Shown: positions 1 through 8,469 of the stretch, one piece after another
How positions within the stretch are numbered: the stretch's first letter is position 1
Layout: every line of letters begins with the position of its first letter
NCBI GenBank assembly: GCA_019918135.1
Contig: WBZZ01003506.1
Location: forward strand, 1 to 64,000
DNA: 64,000 nt
Direction: 5' to 3'
From: Paulinella micropora
Taxonomy: Eukaryota; Cercozoa; Imbricatea; Euglyphida; Paulinellidae
Made by a program: the position numbers and the translations under genes
The notes under the pieces: model-generated
Database searches by the model: none
Told to the model about the DNA's origin: nothing
What the model saw: the letters and a program-made list of their open reading frames with translations, nothing else

Positions 1-272
1 GCTTCTCTGTCAATGGCTGATGCATTTCTGCACATGCGCCTCCATCGTCTCACCCGTGAGGGGAGTACGAAGAATTGACGATAAGCTCTAATGACACCCC
101 CGCAAGGGCAGTTCCAAACACTTTCCAGACGGACCGGTTATGTGTTCAATGAAAAATACTGGTCCAGATCTGGACCGGTATGTTCAATGAAAGTATTGGT
201 GGCACCGACGGGAATCGAACTGGCGACAGGGCCCAGATGGTAGAACTTGACCACTGGGCTATCACGGTGTCC
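1..272 (-). repeat. tRNA-derived SINE, left flank copy
   Basis: Minus-strand reading starts with a tRNA-like head (acceptor-like GGACACCG, A-box-like TAGCCCAGTGG, B-box AGTTCGATTCC). The body follows and ends CAGAGAAGCAC, then an (ATT)n tail. The body contains a repeated segment around TTTTCATTGAACATACCGG. This copy is cut by the window edge and carries several extra bases compared with others. Confidence 0.85.
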
Positions 273-335
<63 letters not shown>

Positions 336-336
<1 letters not shown>

Positions 337-398
337 GTGCTTCTCTGTCAATGGCTGATGCATTTCTGCACATGCGCCTCCATCGTCTCACCCGTGAG
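336..398 (-). repeat. SINE 3' part, split by the Polinton (left piece)
   Basis: The 3' end of a SINE copy whose 5' part continues at 20935-21146. The Polinton entered the body about 60 bp from the tail. Confidence 0.9.
393..398. repeat. Target site duplication, left copy (CGTGAG)
   Basis: Six bases directly before the left terminus. They recur directly after the right terminus (20935-20940) and occur once in the uninterrupted SINE at 43129-43134. Confidence 0.95.
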
Positions 399-576
399 AG
401 TAGATGATAACCCAAAAGGTGTCAAGAATTTTCGGTAAAACCTCAAATTCTAGCCACCTTTTTGGTTGTTGTAGCAGTTACAGCGAAATAAGCACACAGC
501 AACAAAATAAATACAAAGAAGCAAAAACAACCAAATAGCCCTATATAGCACACTACAAGAAAAATATATGTATCAT
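399..576 (+). repeat. Left terminal inverted repeat (178 bp)
   Basis: Begins AGTAGATGATAACCC and matches the reverse complement of 20757-20934 over all 178 positions when compared by eye. The match stops at base 577. In protein-primed replicons the terminus is also the replication origin and terminal-protein attachment site. Confidence 0.97.
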
Positions 577-604
577 AAAAGAAAAAATTTTCGTCATGAT
601 ATAG

Positions 605-847
605 ATGGACGACAAACAACGAATTAGAAAGCAGAAGAGAAATGAATACTTAAAAGAAAGAAGAAAACAGAAATATACATGTGTCTGTGGTAAGACAATA
701 GGGATATATAGCAAATACACACACGAAAAAAGCCAATCACATAGAGACTTCTTTGCGGAGAAAGAAGAGATTATGTTAGGGGGTCGTAAAGTAATTCGTA
801 TAACATATAGAAACGATGACATTGAAAGATATTACAAAAACAAATAA
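605..847 (+). CDS. Small basic zinc-finger-like protein (80 aa)
   Basis: First gene inside the left terminus, 28 bp from the inverted repeat. The N-terminal third is strongly basic (Lys/Arg-rich). It is followed by a Cys-x-Cys then His-x5-His arrangement (about residues 26-47: CVCGK, THEKSQSH) that resembles the short C2H2-type fingers common in giant-virus and virophage proteins. TATAG lies immediately before the ATG. A DNA- or RNA-binding role is inferred; no specific family is recognised. Confidence 0.7.
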   Translation: MDDKQRIRKQKRNEYLKERRKQKYTCVCGKTIGIYSKYTHEKSQSHRDFFAEKEEIMLGGRKVIRITYRNDDIERYYKNK

Positions 848-886
848 TTAATTTTATTTTAAACAAATATTATTTATATCTATATA

Positions 887-907
887 CAAAGATTTTGAAA
901 ATCTTTG
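887..907. terminator. Perfect palindrome, copy 1 of a dispersed hairpin
   Basis: Ten-base stem CAAAGATTTT / AAAATCTTTG with a one-base centre, followed by AGCAAA. It lies 40 bp after the stop of the 605-847 gene. The same motif recurs at 8408-8428 and 11324-11346. A role in transcript 3'-end formation, as for hairpins in mimiviruses, is an inference. Confidence 0.55.
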
Positions 908-922
908 AGCAAAGGGTTTTTG

Positions 923-945
923 TGAAACTTTTTATAAAAGTTTCA
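923..945. terminator. Second hairpin in the same gap
   Basis: Ten-base stem TGAAACTTTT / AAAAGTTTCA with a TAT loop, ending 5 bp before the HIRAN gene start. It could be a 3' hairpin of the preceding gene or a cis element of the next one. Confidence 0.5.
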
Positions 946-950
946 ATAAT

Positions 951-1229
951 ATGACAACGACGAGAGTTGTGGGTGTTTCATTTGATGGGAGACAAAATAA
1001 TATTTCTTATCTCCAAAAAAATAGTGAAAAAGTTTTTATTCAACACGAGCCAGAAAACAAATTTGATAAAAATGCGATAAAGGTTGAAACAGAGAGCGGA
1101 AAGCAACTCGGTTATATCAGCAAGCACTTAGCAGAAACTCTAAAGATTAAAGGAAGGAAACAAGTATATTATTCAATCTATGGCGGAGGGGCAGGAAAAC
1201 ATTATGGAATTGAAATTACTATCCCTTGA
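951..1229 (+). CDS. HIRAN-domain protein (92 aa)
   Basis: Nearly the whole protein is one HIRAN-like domain. It has an N-terminal VVGVSF strand, the hallmark HEPENKFDKNAIKV segment (about residues 31-44) and the LGYISKHLAETL segment. HIRAN domains bind DNA 3' ends or damaged DNA in eukaryotic HLTF/Rad5 helicases, and occur as stand-alone proteins in phages and large DNA viruses. Here it sits just before the DNA polymerase in a rightward replication block. Binding of DNA ends during replication is inferred. Unlike most genes in the element it has no TATA motif before the ATG; a hairpin abuts the start instead. Confidence 0.85.
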   Translation: MTTTRVVGVSFDGRQNNISYLQKNSEKVFIQHEPENKFDKNAIKVETESGKQLGYISKHLAETLKIKGRKQVYYSIYGGGAGKHYGIEITIP

Positions 1230-1264
1230 TAATTAATTTTATATATTAAAGATTATTTTTTTAT

Positions 1265-1272
1265 TATATATA
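1265..1272 (+). promoter_or_regulatory. TATATATA motif before 1278 gene
   Basis: Ends 5 bp before the ATG. Representative of the element-wide motif that sits 0 to about 14 nt before most start codons, too close to act as a standard nuclear TATA box if the whole ORF is to be translated. Confidence 0.6.
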
Positions 1273-1277
1273 CAAAG

Positions 1278-1499
1278 ATGGGTAGAAAACCAATATATAA
1301 AACACCAGAAGAGAAGAAGGAAGCCTTACGGAGAAAGGCGAGGGAATTTATACAAAAAGATCCAGAAAGACATAGACAGAAGTCAATGGAGTATTACAAC
1401 CAGAATAAAGAAATAATAGCGGAAAGGAGAAAGAAAAAAAGAGATGAAGTAAAGCAAGCATTACTTAAGTTGAAAAGAATGGAGGAGGCAATGAAATGA
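1278..1499 (+). CDS. Small basic protein, possible DNA binder (73 aa)
   Basis: Highly charged protein starting MGRKPIYKTPEEKK, with Lys/Arg clusters throughout and a predicted helical C-terminal half (YYNQNKEIIAERRKKKRDEV). Its N-terminal GRKP resembles an AT-hook core, as in small basic proteins of giant viruses. TATATATA lies 5 bp before the ATG (1265-1272). Function is not recognised; nucleic-acid binding is inferred from charge and its place between the HIRAN and polymerase genes. Confidence 0.65.
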   Translation: MGRKPIYKTPEEKKEALRRKAREFIQKDPERHRQKSMEYYNQNKEIIAERRKKKRDEVKQALLKLKRMEEAMK

Positions 1500-1597
1500 A
1501 TTTCCATTTAAATATAAGAAATTATTATATATATTTATAACAGATAATTTATTATTATTTTTTATTATTTTTATATCCGCTTTGATATAAAAAAAGT

Positions 1598-4546
1598 ATG
1601 CCACCACCTTTACCACCCAGACCAACGAAGGAAAATGTAGAACTAGCAAAGGTAAGGGCGAACTTAAGGGAAACTAAGACACAGGAAGCGAAGAAGCGCG
1701 AGGTAAAACTAGTAGAACTAAGACCGATAAAAAACAGAGGTATAAATGGATATACATACCCTTCAAAAGACCTTGACATTAACTTCTATGATATGGATAC
1801 GATTGAAATATTAATCATGAGAGCAGTTAAGGATGCTAAAAATAGAGGTCTGACAAACGAAGCAAGCCTTCATGTCAAGTTTGGGTATATAACAGATGCC
1901 GATGATAGCCAAACTATTTTGAATCAAAATAGTTTATTTTACAAGTGGAAAACTTTTAACTCAGTTAAGTTAAAAGACATTGATGAGTTGTTTCGTGATA
2001 TATATCTATACAACGAACAAAATCTTGAAGCCAGTGCGAATGGATATGAAAGAATTATTCAACATATAACTATTCAAATCATTCAAGAAGACGGAGGCGG
2101 TTGTAATTCTTCAGGTAAAGACTTGAAAAATAAAACGGTGGAAGGAATTCATATTAATCCAAGGAGTAAGGATAATAATTGTTTCTTCTATGTTTTTAAG
2201 GATATATTAAATTTACCAATGAAAGGTAAATCAAAACTCAATAAAAAAGTATGTAATGATATTAGACAGGAATTCAAACTTGAACATAATTCATATATAC
2301 CACTTTCAATAGGATATGAAATCTTAAAAAAATATTGTATTGATGGTAAGTATTTTGAATTGACTGATGCAACAAGCAAACAGACATTCAAAAATTTTGA
2401 AGACCCTTTAATAACCGCAGATGTGCTTTGTTATCTACTCAAAGGACATTATATAAGTTTCATAAAAAGAAACAAAAATAAGTGTCCAGATTGTTATAAA
2501 GAGTATTATAATAATCATAAATGTAATAATAAAAGAATTTCATATGTAAGAGCGAAACTCAGAAAGAAAGAAAATCAAGTGAGGTCTTTATTAACTACTT
2601 TTGAAGAGGCTAAGTATAATAATCAAGATGAAGTATTTCATTATGACTTAGAGACTTTTACAAATGAATACGAATTACACACACCATACATAGCAGGCTA
2701 TACCATTTCAGATATCGGCTTTAAATATGTAGCAGGTGATGAATGTATTCCTAAATTACTTGATATAATTTTCAAATATGCGGAGGAGTTAGCAGAAAGA
2801 AAACCGAAAGCGAAATTATATGTTAATGCTTTTAACGGAAGTAAGTTTGACCATTACTCATTACAGAAAGAATTTATCAAAAGAAGAATAAAAAATTCAA
2901 CTCTTATGAACAATGGTGCTATTATTTCATTAGAATACAAAAATATAAAATTCTGGGATTTATGTAAGCACACTGAGGGAAGTCTAAAAAAGAACCTTGA
3001 AACTCTTGGATGTAATGTGTTAAAAGGCGACTTTGACCATGACAAGGCGAAACGATGGGAAGAAATGGACGACAAAACAAAAAAGGAATGTCTAACATAC
3101 TTAGAAAAAGATGTTATGGGACTAAAGGAACTACACGACAAACTAAACAATCAAATATATGAAGAACATAAAATTAACTTAACTGCTTATATATCTACTT
3201 CGTCTCTAACTTGGAATTTATGGAAAAAGAAGATAGATGGTAAATATGTTATTCAACTACCGAATTTAAAACAAGAAAAAGATTTTAGAAGGGCGGTATA
3301 TGGTGCTAGAACTTATCCAAGCAAAAGACGATTTATTTCGGAGCAATATCAAAAATATGTGAATGGAGAAATCGGATTTGATGAGGTTGTAGATTATCTT
3401 ATTGATGCTGATGTAGTAAGTCTTTATCCAACGGCGATGCTTGAACTATTTATGACTGGCGAAATAAAGGAATGTGTAGGAGAAATGAAAGGGAAACTCG
3501 GGATATATAATGTTGATTACATATCTCCAAAAAATCTATTACACCCGCGGGTTCCATACAGAGATAGTAAGGGGTGTTTAAAGTGGGAGTTAAGAGATAT
3601 GAAAGACCAATGGCTAACTTCAATAGATATTGAAGATATGATTGAACTTGGCTACCAAGTCAAAATCATTCGTGGATATTACACTGAAGAAGCCGAACCT
3701 GTATTTAAAGAATATATTTCGGACTTATTCAAGAAAAAACAAAATTCAAAGAAAGGCACACCGCAGTATTTATTATCAAAATTATTTATGAATGCTTTAT
3801 ACGGAAAGACAATTCAAAGACCGATAAACTCTGTAAGTAAATACATATCAAAAAATCACGAGTATTGGAAATTCTGGGCTAAACACGTGATAACCGATAT
3901 TGAAAAGTTTGAAGAGGCTGATGGTGAATTATGGTTAATAAGTGGTATTCCAAGAGATGAGCAAGAAAAAGAAGAAAAAATTACAAAACCAACTCATTAC
4001 GGAGCATTTATCCTAGCATACAGCAGACGAATTATGTATAAGTATATGACAGAAGCCAACCCAGACAACGAACCCGACAGAGATTATTATTACACGGATA
4101 CAGACAGCATTCAAAGCCATGTAAGAAACATTGAACGGATTAAAAGATTTAGAGATAAATCAATCGGCGGAATGGATGACGACCTTGGAACAGATTGTAA
4201 AATAATAAGGGGAATATGGGTAGCACCAAAATTGTATATGTTGGAGTATGTAAAGAAAGATGAAGAAAAAGGTAAAACTCATTTCCACTTTAGAGGAAAA
4301 GGTTTAGATTTGAAAAAGTTAAATCCAACCGCTTATGAATTAATGGATAAGGGTGAAAGTTTAACTAATACCAGAGACTTTATAATGAAGAAAATACATA
4401 CTAGCAGAAACAGCAAACAACAACATATTGAACACTTTAGCATACAACACCAAAAGAATGTTGTAAAAGTAGTTAATAAAACAAGATGGTGCGGTCGTGA
4501 GTTTATCAGCGAAAATGATAGTATCCCTTACGGCTTTGTTATCTGA
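1598..4546 (+). CDS. Protein-primed family B DNA polymerase (pPolB, 982 aa)
   Basis: Replicative polymerase that starts synthesis from a terminal protein. Exonuclease motifs: Exo I YDLET (D350, E352), Exo II around D418 (NAFNGSKFD), Exo III YLEKD (Y501, D505). Polymerase motifs: A DVVSLYP (D605), B around N732 (KLFMNALYG), C YTDTDS (D834, D836). All catalytic acidic residues are present, so it looks active. The roughly 340-residue N-terminal part carries a DNNCFFYV segment (C195), a feature seen in Polinton polymerases and reminiscent of OTU-type Cys motifs; it may contribute the terminal-protein or a processing function. A Cys/His cluster (CPDCYKEYYNNHKC) lies at about residues 300-315. GATATAA lies just before the start. 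Confidence 0.97.
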   Translation: MPPPLPPRPTKENVELAKVRANLRETKTQEAKKREVKLVELRPIKNRGINGYTYPSKDLDINFYDMDTIEILIMRAVKDAKNRGLTNEASLHVKFGYITDADDSQTILNQNSLFYKWKTFNSVKLKDIDELFRDIYLYNEQNLEASANGYERIIQHITIQIIQEDGGGCNSSGKDLKNKTVEGIHINPRSKDNNCFFYVFKDILNLPMKGKSKLNKKVCNDIRQEFKLEHNSYIPLSIGYEILKKYCIDGKYFELTDATSKQTFKNFEDPLITADVLCYLLKGHYISFIKRNKNKCPDCYKEYYNNHKCNNKRISYVRAKLRKKENQVRSLLTTFEEAKYNNQDEVFHYDLETFTNEYELHTPYIAGYTISDIGFKYVAGDECIPKLLDIIFKYAEELAERKPKAKLYVNAFNGSKFDHYSLQKEFIKRRIKNSTLMNNGAIISLEYKNIKFWDLCKHTEGSLKKNLETLGCNVLKGDFDHDKAKRWEEMDDKTKKECLTYLEKDVMGLKELHDKLNNQIYEEHKINLTAYISTSSLTWNLWKKKIDGKYVIQLPNLKQEKDFRRAVYGARTYPSKRRFISEQYQKYVNGEIGFDEVVDYLIDADVVSLYPTAMLELFMTGEIKECVGEMKGKLGIYNVDYISPKNLLHPRVPYRDSKGCLKWELRDMKDQWLTSIDIEDMIELGYQVKIIRGYYTEEAEPVFKEYISDLFKKKQNSKKGTPQYLLSKLFMNALYGKTIQRPINSVSKYISKNHEYWKFWAKHVITDIEKFEEADGELWLISGIPRDEQEKEEKITKPTHYGAFILAYSRRIMYKYMTEANPDNEPDRDYYYTDTDSIQSHVRNIERIKRFRDKSIGGMDDDLGTDCKIIRGIWVAPKLYMLEYVKKDEEKGKTHFHFRGKGLDLKKLNPTAYELMDKGESLTNTRDFIMKKIHTSRNSKQQHIEHFSIQHQKNVVKVVNKTRWCGREFISENDSIPYGFVI

Positions 4547-4597
4547 GAACAAAATATCAATTAATTAATTTTTTTTCCATAAAATTTTTTACCAGTC

Positions 4598-4603
4598 TAT
4601 ATA
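4598..4603 (+). promoter_or_regulatory. TATATA motif before 4609 gene
   Basis: Core of the 10-bp palindrome TCTATATAGA, ending 5 bp before the ATG. Confidence 0.55.
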
Positions 4604-4608
4604 GACCA

Positions 4609-4896
4609 ATGACCACCCTCACTAGACTATGTGAGAAGTTTGAACAACTTTCCATTGAAAATAAAAAAGAAAACTTTTCTATTACTGATGTCAAAAAGGT
4701 AATAAACGATGAAATTAAGGCAATTGAGAAAAGTAGAGAAAGGAAGCCGAAGGATACTTTTCCATTTGGTAAATATAAAGGTAAGAAAATTCAAGATGTT
4801 GCAACTATTGACAAACCATATCTTGAATGGGTTATGAAACAGCCTTGGTTTGAAAAATTTACAGACATAAAAACTGAAGTAAAAAAATATTTATAA
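4609..4896 (+). CDS. ExoX C-terminal-like domain protein 1 (95 aa)
   Basis: The N-terminal half is helical and charged. The C-terminal half (about residues 50-95) has the pattern FPFGKYKGKKIQDVA then PYLEWVMKQPWF, typical of the small domain found at the C terminus of ExoX-type exonucleases and as a stand-alone module in viruses. There is no nuclease domain. The palindrome TCTATATAGA, containing the TATATA motif, ends just before the ATG. It is paired with a second protein of the same domain downstream. A role as an adaptor in DNA processing is inferred. Confidence 0.75.
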   Translation: MTTLTRLCEKFEQLSIENKKENFSITDVKKVINDEIKAIEKSRERKPKDTFPFGKYKGKKIQDVATIDKPYLEWVMKQPWFEKFTDIKTEVKKYL

Positions 4897-4918
4897 TAAA
4901 ATAAAAATAAAATATCTT

Positions 4919-4925
4919 TATATAA
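4919..4925 (+). promoter_or_regulatory. TATATAA motif before 4927 gene
   Basis: Ends one base before the ATG. Confidence 0.55.
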
Positions 4926-4926
4926 G

Positions 4927-5493
4927 ATGAGCGACCTTAATACCAAACAAGACTACTTAAACGAAATTGAGAAATGGAACCTTGACGGCGAAATAAAAAA
5001 GCCAACAATTAAATGGACTAAACCTGACATTGTATCTTTCTATGAGCAATACAAACCGAGGGATGACAATGTTAAAGTCGTTATACCGCTTGAAGCAACA
5101 TTATCAAAAATGATGGAGGAAGAGAGCACACCATTTACAACAGCAGATTTGAAAGAGGGAGGGGGTTACACTCCCTACCATACCCCCGCGGGTTTGGAAA
5201 GGGACAAAGTCCCTTCCACGGGAATTACGGAGATAAAGCAAAATGTTGGTGAAGAAATAGCAAATGTCTCATGCACAGAAGAAGGATGCATATTAAGGAA
5301 AGAATACAATCAAAGTGACTCCAACGTAGTTGAAGATGCGACCTTCGGTCAGCAAACCGATGTTTTTCTTCAATATGGTAAGTATAAAAAAATGAAAATT
5401 GAAGATGTCGCTAAGATTGATAAACCATACCTTGAATATTTAATTCAACAACCTTATTTTAATAACAAAGATGCGGTAAAAAAATATTTATAA
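4927..5493 (+). CDS. ExoX C-terminal-like domain protein 2 (188 aa)
   Basis: The C-terminal 45 residues repeat the domain of the preceding gene (LQYGKYKKMKIEDVAKIDKP, YLEYLIQQPYF, ending KKYL as that protein does). The N-terminal roughly 140 residues are different and appear disordered or acidic, with Gly-rich GGGYTPYHTPAG. The shared ending points to a tandem duplication followed by acquisition of a new N-terminal region. TATATAA lies directly before the ATG. Last gene of the rightward replication block; it converges on the leftward virion block 36 bp away. Confidence 0.75.
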   Translation: MSDLNTKQDYLNEIEKWNLDGEIKKPTIKWTKPDIVSFYEQYKPRDDNVKVVIPLEATLSKMMEEESTPFTTADLKEGGGYTPYHTPAGLERDKVPSTGITEIKQNVGEEIANVSCTEEGCILRKEYNQSDSNVVEDATFGQQTDVFLQYGKYKKMKIEDVAKIDKPYLEYLIQQPYFNNKDAVKKYL

Positions 5494-5528
5494 TATCCAC
5501 ATCGCTTTTCATTAATTTTTTTTTTGCT

Positions 5529-6752
5529 TCAATGATCCTCAATAAAGTTAGCGATAACATTAATATTGCTACCAGCACCTGCCGACACAGCCTTCTGTGT
5601 GAATGTCAAAACATCGTTCGGTGTTAATTGAATATCGTATGTTCTGAGATTAATCTGTTGAGTTGAGGTGGCATTTACATAAATCTTAAAAATTGTCGTT
5701 CCGTTGGCGATAGCGGTTGCTTTTGTGTCTGTATCTACGATTGAAGTTGCGGCATCAACATCAGCAAAACCAGCCCCTGTTAGTGTCCCATTCAATACCA
5801 TTCTGACGACATTTGACTTAGTATCTTCATTTGTAATACTTACCAAGGAAGGAAAGACATTTGAATAGTTGGTTAGGCTATTATTGAATAGTGCTTTATT
5901 CCTGATACTTAAAATGGGGCTTTCAGTGGTGCTCGTTTTTTCGTCTCCTTCCGCAGTATTTGTAATACTTGTATTAATAGTATTTGACCCCTCAACGAAT
6001 AAACTAGCACTCGCCGTTTTAAGAATTTGTATTCCAACCGCCGCATCATTTCTCATTACTGCCGTAAAAGGTAATGTTGTATTTCGCAGGCTTACACCAG
6101 TATTAGCATTCGCATACTCAATCATATGAACTAGTTGGAAATCACCAGTCTCAGGATTTTCAATTGAAAACTTAATAGCACCAAACCCGAGATACTGAAA
6201 TTGAATTTGAAATACATTTCCTTTACTCCAGTCTAAGTCAGGCATAGCAGAAGTTCCATCGCAAGGGTCGTCCCAGTCTTCTTGGTCGATATAAACTGCA
6301 ACACCTCCTTTAATATGCGCGATATTCATTCCTGCTTGATTTTTGTAAAAATAAAATCCATCGTTAAGGTCATTTCCTATTCCAATAAATGAATAGTAAT
6401 CTTTTGTATCATCCGTTGTCCATATAGCAGTAAAGCGGGCAAGGACACCCATTCCAGTTCTATATTTTATTCTCCTTTTACTTACTAATCCAGCATCTGC
6501 CGTAGCATTAGCAGTTGTTTTCAATTCAGCCATATTATTCAAAAATGACACTGACGATTTTGTTTCTGTTTTTGTCCATATCCTAGTATTAATGGTATAT
6601 GGAAAGATTTCTTGTAATACTGGTGTTAATTGTGCAGTTGTTGTTTCGCCGAAGGCTGTCTTCATATTATCAATATGTCCATCATATCCTACTTTTAGGT
6701 TAATGAACTCTCCTTTAGGATTTTGTGCGATTAAATTTCTCTGGTGGGACAT
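5529..6752 (-). CDS. Putative virion surface or fibre protein (407 aa)
   Basis: Beta-rich, Thr/Asn/Ala-rich protein without a signal peptide. The central part (about residues 90-230) has aromatic-rich strands such as DYYSFIGIGNDLNDGFYFY and NVFQIQFQYLGFGAIKFSIE, which resemble a jelly-roll or lectin-like receptor-binding module seen in large DNA virus surface proteins. It lies directly after the major capsid gene on the same strand. TATATATA precedes the start codon (6756-6763). The structural role is inferred from fold-like features and position; no specific family is certain. Confidence 0.65.
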   Translation of the reverse strand: MSHQRNLIAQNPKGEFINLKVGYDGHIDNMKTAFGETTTAQLTPVLQEIFPYTINTRIWTKTETKSSVSFLNNMAELKTTANATADAGLVSKRRIKYRTGMGVLARFTAIWTTDDTKDYYSFIGIGNDLNDGFYFYKNQAGMNIAHIKGGVAVYIDQEDWDDPCDGTSAMPDLDWSKGNVFQIQFQYLGFGAIKFSIENPETGDFQLVHMIEYANANTGVSLRNTTLPFTAVMRNDAAVGIQILKTASASLFVEGSNTINTSITNTAEGDEKTSTTESPILSIRNKALFNNSLTNYSNVFPSLVSITNEDTKSNVVRMVLNGTLTGAGFADVDAATSIVDTDTKATAIANGTTIFKIYVNATSTQQINLRTYDIQLTPNDVLTFTQKAVSAGAGSNINVIANFIEDH

Positions 6753-6755
6753 CTC

Positions 6756-6763
6756 TATATATA
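6756..6763 (-). promoter_or_regulatory. TATATATA motif before 5529-6752 gene
   Basis: Starts 4 bp upstream of the start codon on the minus strand. Confidence 0.55.
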
Positions 6764-6801
6764 AACAAAAAAATTAACTATCAAAAATTAATAATTACTT
6801 C

Positions 6802-8349
6802 TTAACTAATTGTAATAACATTTGCCTTCACTTGAACCTCTCGCTGAGTGATAGCAAGAGTGTAATGATTGAGACCAACATTTGCAGTAGTAGCCATCAT
6901 CTCCCAGCGTCTCTCTTGAGAAAGGTCAAGCCCACTAATTTCATTCTGGTCTTTACTCCAAAGAGGGCGAGTGTTGTCAAACGTATCAACCCAGAACCAG
7001 TTGTATTGATAGACATTGCTATTTACCAAAGCACTACCTTCAATCTTATTTTTTAGATACATGTAATCTTCAAGGGTTGTATTAGCAGTGCTAATATTAA
7101 ATTCTTGAAGTCTAGACCCGTCAAGGGTAGTATAGAAGGAAGTAATCTTTGAACCATTCCTATTATCGTTATCATAAGCGGTATTCTTTGTTTCTTCATT
7201 ATTAAATGCTGAATGGTAAATTTTCTTAATTCTCCGTCCGTGTCCTCTATCAAACCTCATAATAATGTTTTGACTTGTAGATGCCTGAATTGTGTTTTTG
7301 TATGAGTATGGGTAGTCAATCGTAAAAGACATACCTTCGGCACTGCTCACTTTTTGTTGAATAGACTGGATAACATCAGGGTTTGTTTCAACCGCTAGAA
7401 ACAAGTTTAAGTTTGTAACCTGTGAATTAGTTGTGCAAGGAAAAGAACCTTGATTTGCTGTGTTAATAGTGGTAGCAAGACCTGTATTAGCATCAACACC
7501 ACCAACATGATAAACAGTTCTGTTACTAGCCGCCCAAACAATTCTCATGGTCAGAATTTCAGGAAACATAATAGTCTTATCAAGTGCAAAAATAGTATTG
7601 TAAATCATAGACAATGGAATCTTCACATAAATAAGTGGGTCTGTGTTAGCACCACCAATACCTCCCTCAAGATACTTTGCCTCAGTGTATGAAACATTCA
7701 CAGCAGACAAAGCACCCGCTCCAGTTGTCAGCAAAGTATCATCATGTCTTCGAGCATTAAGTGATGGAGGAGCGATAGCCCCAGCAATAGCATTACCAAA
7801 ACGATTCAATGTTGCCTGAAGGTGAGCATCGGTATCAATACTACCCGCTACAGTCGCAGCACTTGCCTGTTGTCCAGCATACACGTTAGCAGTAAAGGCT
7901 GTTGTAGCACGTCCATCAGCATTACACTTTTGAAGCATACACCCGACACCAACACCTGCTCCATGGTTCTCAAGTGCCAAAAAGTCCTTCAATGAAGTCT
8001 CAGGCTTCCAAATCATTTTCGTAATAGTTCCAACATTATTCAAATCACACAAATAAACACCACTACGGGTTTGAAGTTGAATCTGTCTAATCATACTCAA
8101 ACAATCCATAAAAATACGATTGTGTCTATCTACAACTCCTGAAGCACCTGGGGCGTAAGTGAAACTCAGCACCGACTTTGCCAAGTTAAATGGGCGACTG
8201 ATAAGGTCGAATGTGCTTTCCTGACCGCCCGCTGAAGTAACAACAACATTTCCTGCTCCTTCGCGAGGAGTAAGTTTGTTAAGGCGATATGAACCGCTGA
8301 TATAATCAGTCTTACTGAAGTCTAATTCTCCGCCGTGTTGAGTTGGCAT
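6802..8349 (-). CDS. Major capsid protein, double jelly-roll type (515 aa)
   Basis: Length, beta-rich composition and position next to the penton, protease and ATPase genes fit the Polinton/PLV major capsid protein. Recognisable segments are the N-terminal GGELDFSKTDYISGSYRLNK, the mid-protein FPEILTMRIVW strand, and a C-terminal part with VQVKANVITIS. It is expected to form trimeric pseudo-hexameric capsomers. Its leader differs from its neighbours: the ATG is preceded by an A-rich tract with no TATA motif in the first 40 bp, and ATATAT appears only about 50 bp upstream, near the 8408-8428 hairpin. Assignment rests on family resemblance and synteny. Confidence 0.88.
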   Translation of the reverse strand: MPTQHGGELDFSKTDYISGSYRLNKLTPREGAGNVVVTSAGGQESTFDLISRPFNLAKSVLSFTYAPGASGVVDRHNRIFMDCLSMIRQIQLQTRSGVYLCDLNNVGTITKMIWKPETSLKDFLALENHGAGVGVGCMLQKCNADGRATTAFTANVYAGQQASAATVAGSIDTDAHLQATLNRFGNAIAGAIAPPSLNARRHDDTLLTTGAGALSAVNVSYTEAKYLEGGIGGANTDPLIYVKIPLSMIYNTIFALDKTIMFPEILTMRIVWAASNRTVYHVGGVDANTGLATTINTANQGSFPCTTNSQVTNLNLFLAVETNPDVIQSIQQKVSSAEGMSFTIDYPYSYKNTIQASTSQNIIMRFDRGHGRRIKKIYHSAFNNEETKNTAYDNDNRNGSKITSFYTTLDGSRLQEFNISTANTTLEDYMYLKNKIEGSALVNSNVYQYNWFWVDTFDNTRPLWSKDQNEISGLDLSQERRWEMMATTANVGLNHYTLAITQREVQVKANVITIS

Positions 8350-8407
8350 TTTGTTTTTTTTTTGTTTTTGGCAGTTGTGAAATTAACTAATTCACCAGAA
8401 TATATTA

Positions 8408-8428
8408 GAAAGATTTTAAAAATCTTTC
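8408..8428. terminator. Dispersed hairpin, copy 2
   Basis: Ten-base stem GAAAGATTTT / AAAATCTTTC with a one-base centre, followed on the plus strand by AGCAAAAA. It lies between the stop of the minor capsid gene (8470) and the start of the major capsid gene (8349), so it is either a 3'-end hairpin or a regulatory element. Confidence 0.55.
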
Positions 8429-8469
8429 AGCAAAAATAAAAAATAAAAAAATAAATAATTCTAAAATAA

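Noticed and set aside
190-272. tRNA-like sequences (A and B boxes) in many places
   Set aside because: They are heads of a SINE family followed by a common body and (ATT)n tail. The T-arm pairs poorly, and there are over 20 near-identical copies, so they are not functional tRNA genes.
146-438. Open frames rich in poly-Asn, poly-Ile, poly-Leu, poly-Tyr or poly-Phe
   Set aside because: They translate (AAT)n or (GAA)n microsatellites together with SINE sequence. The same words recur at every SINE on both strands.
2854-3150. Antisense frames inside the polymerase, capsid and fibre genes
   Set aside because: Shadows of well-supported genes with catalytic motifs on the other strand.
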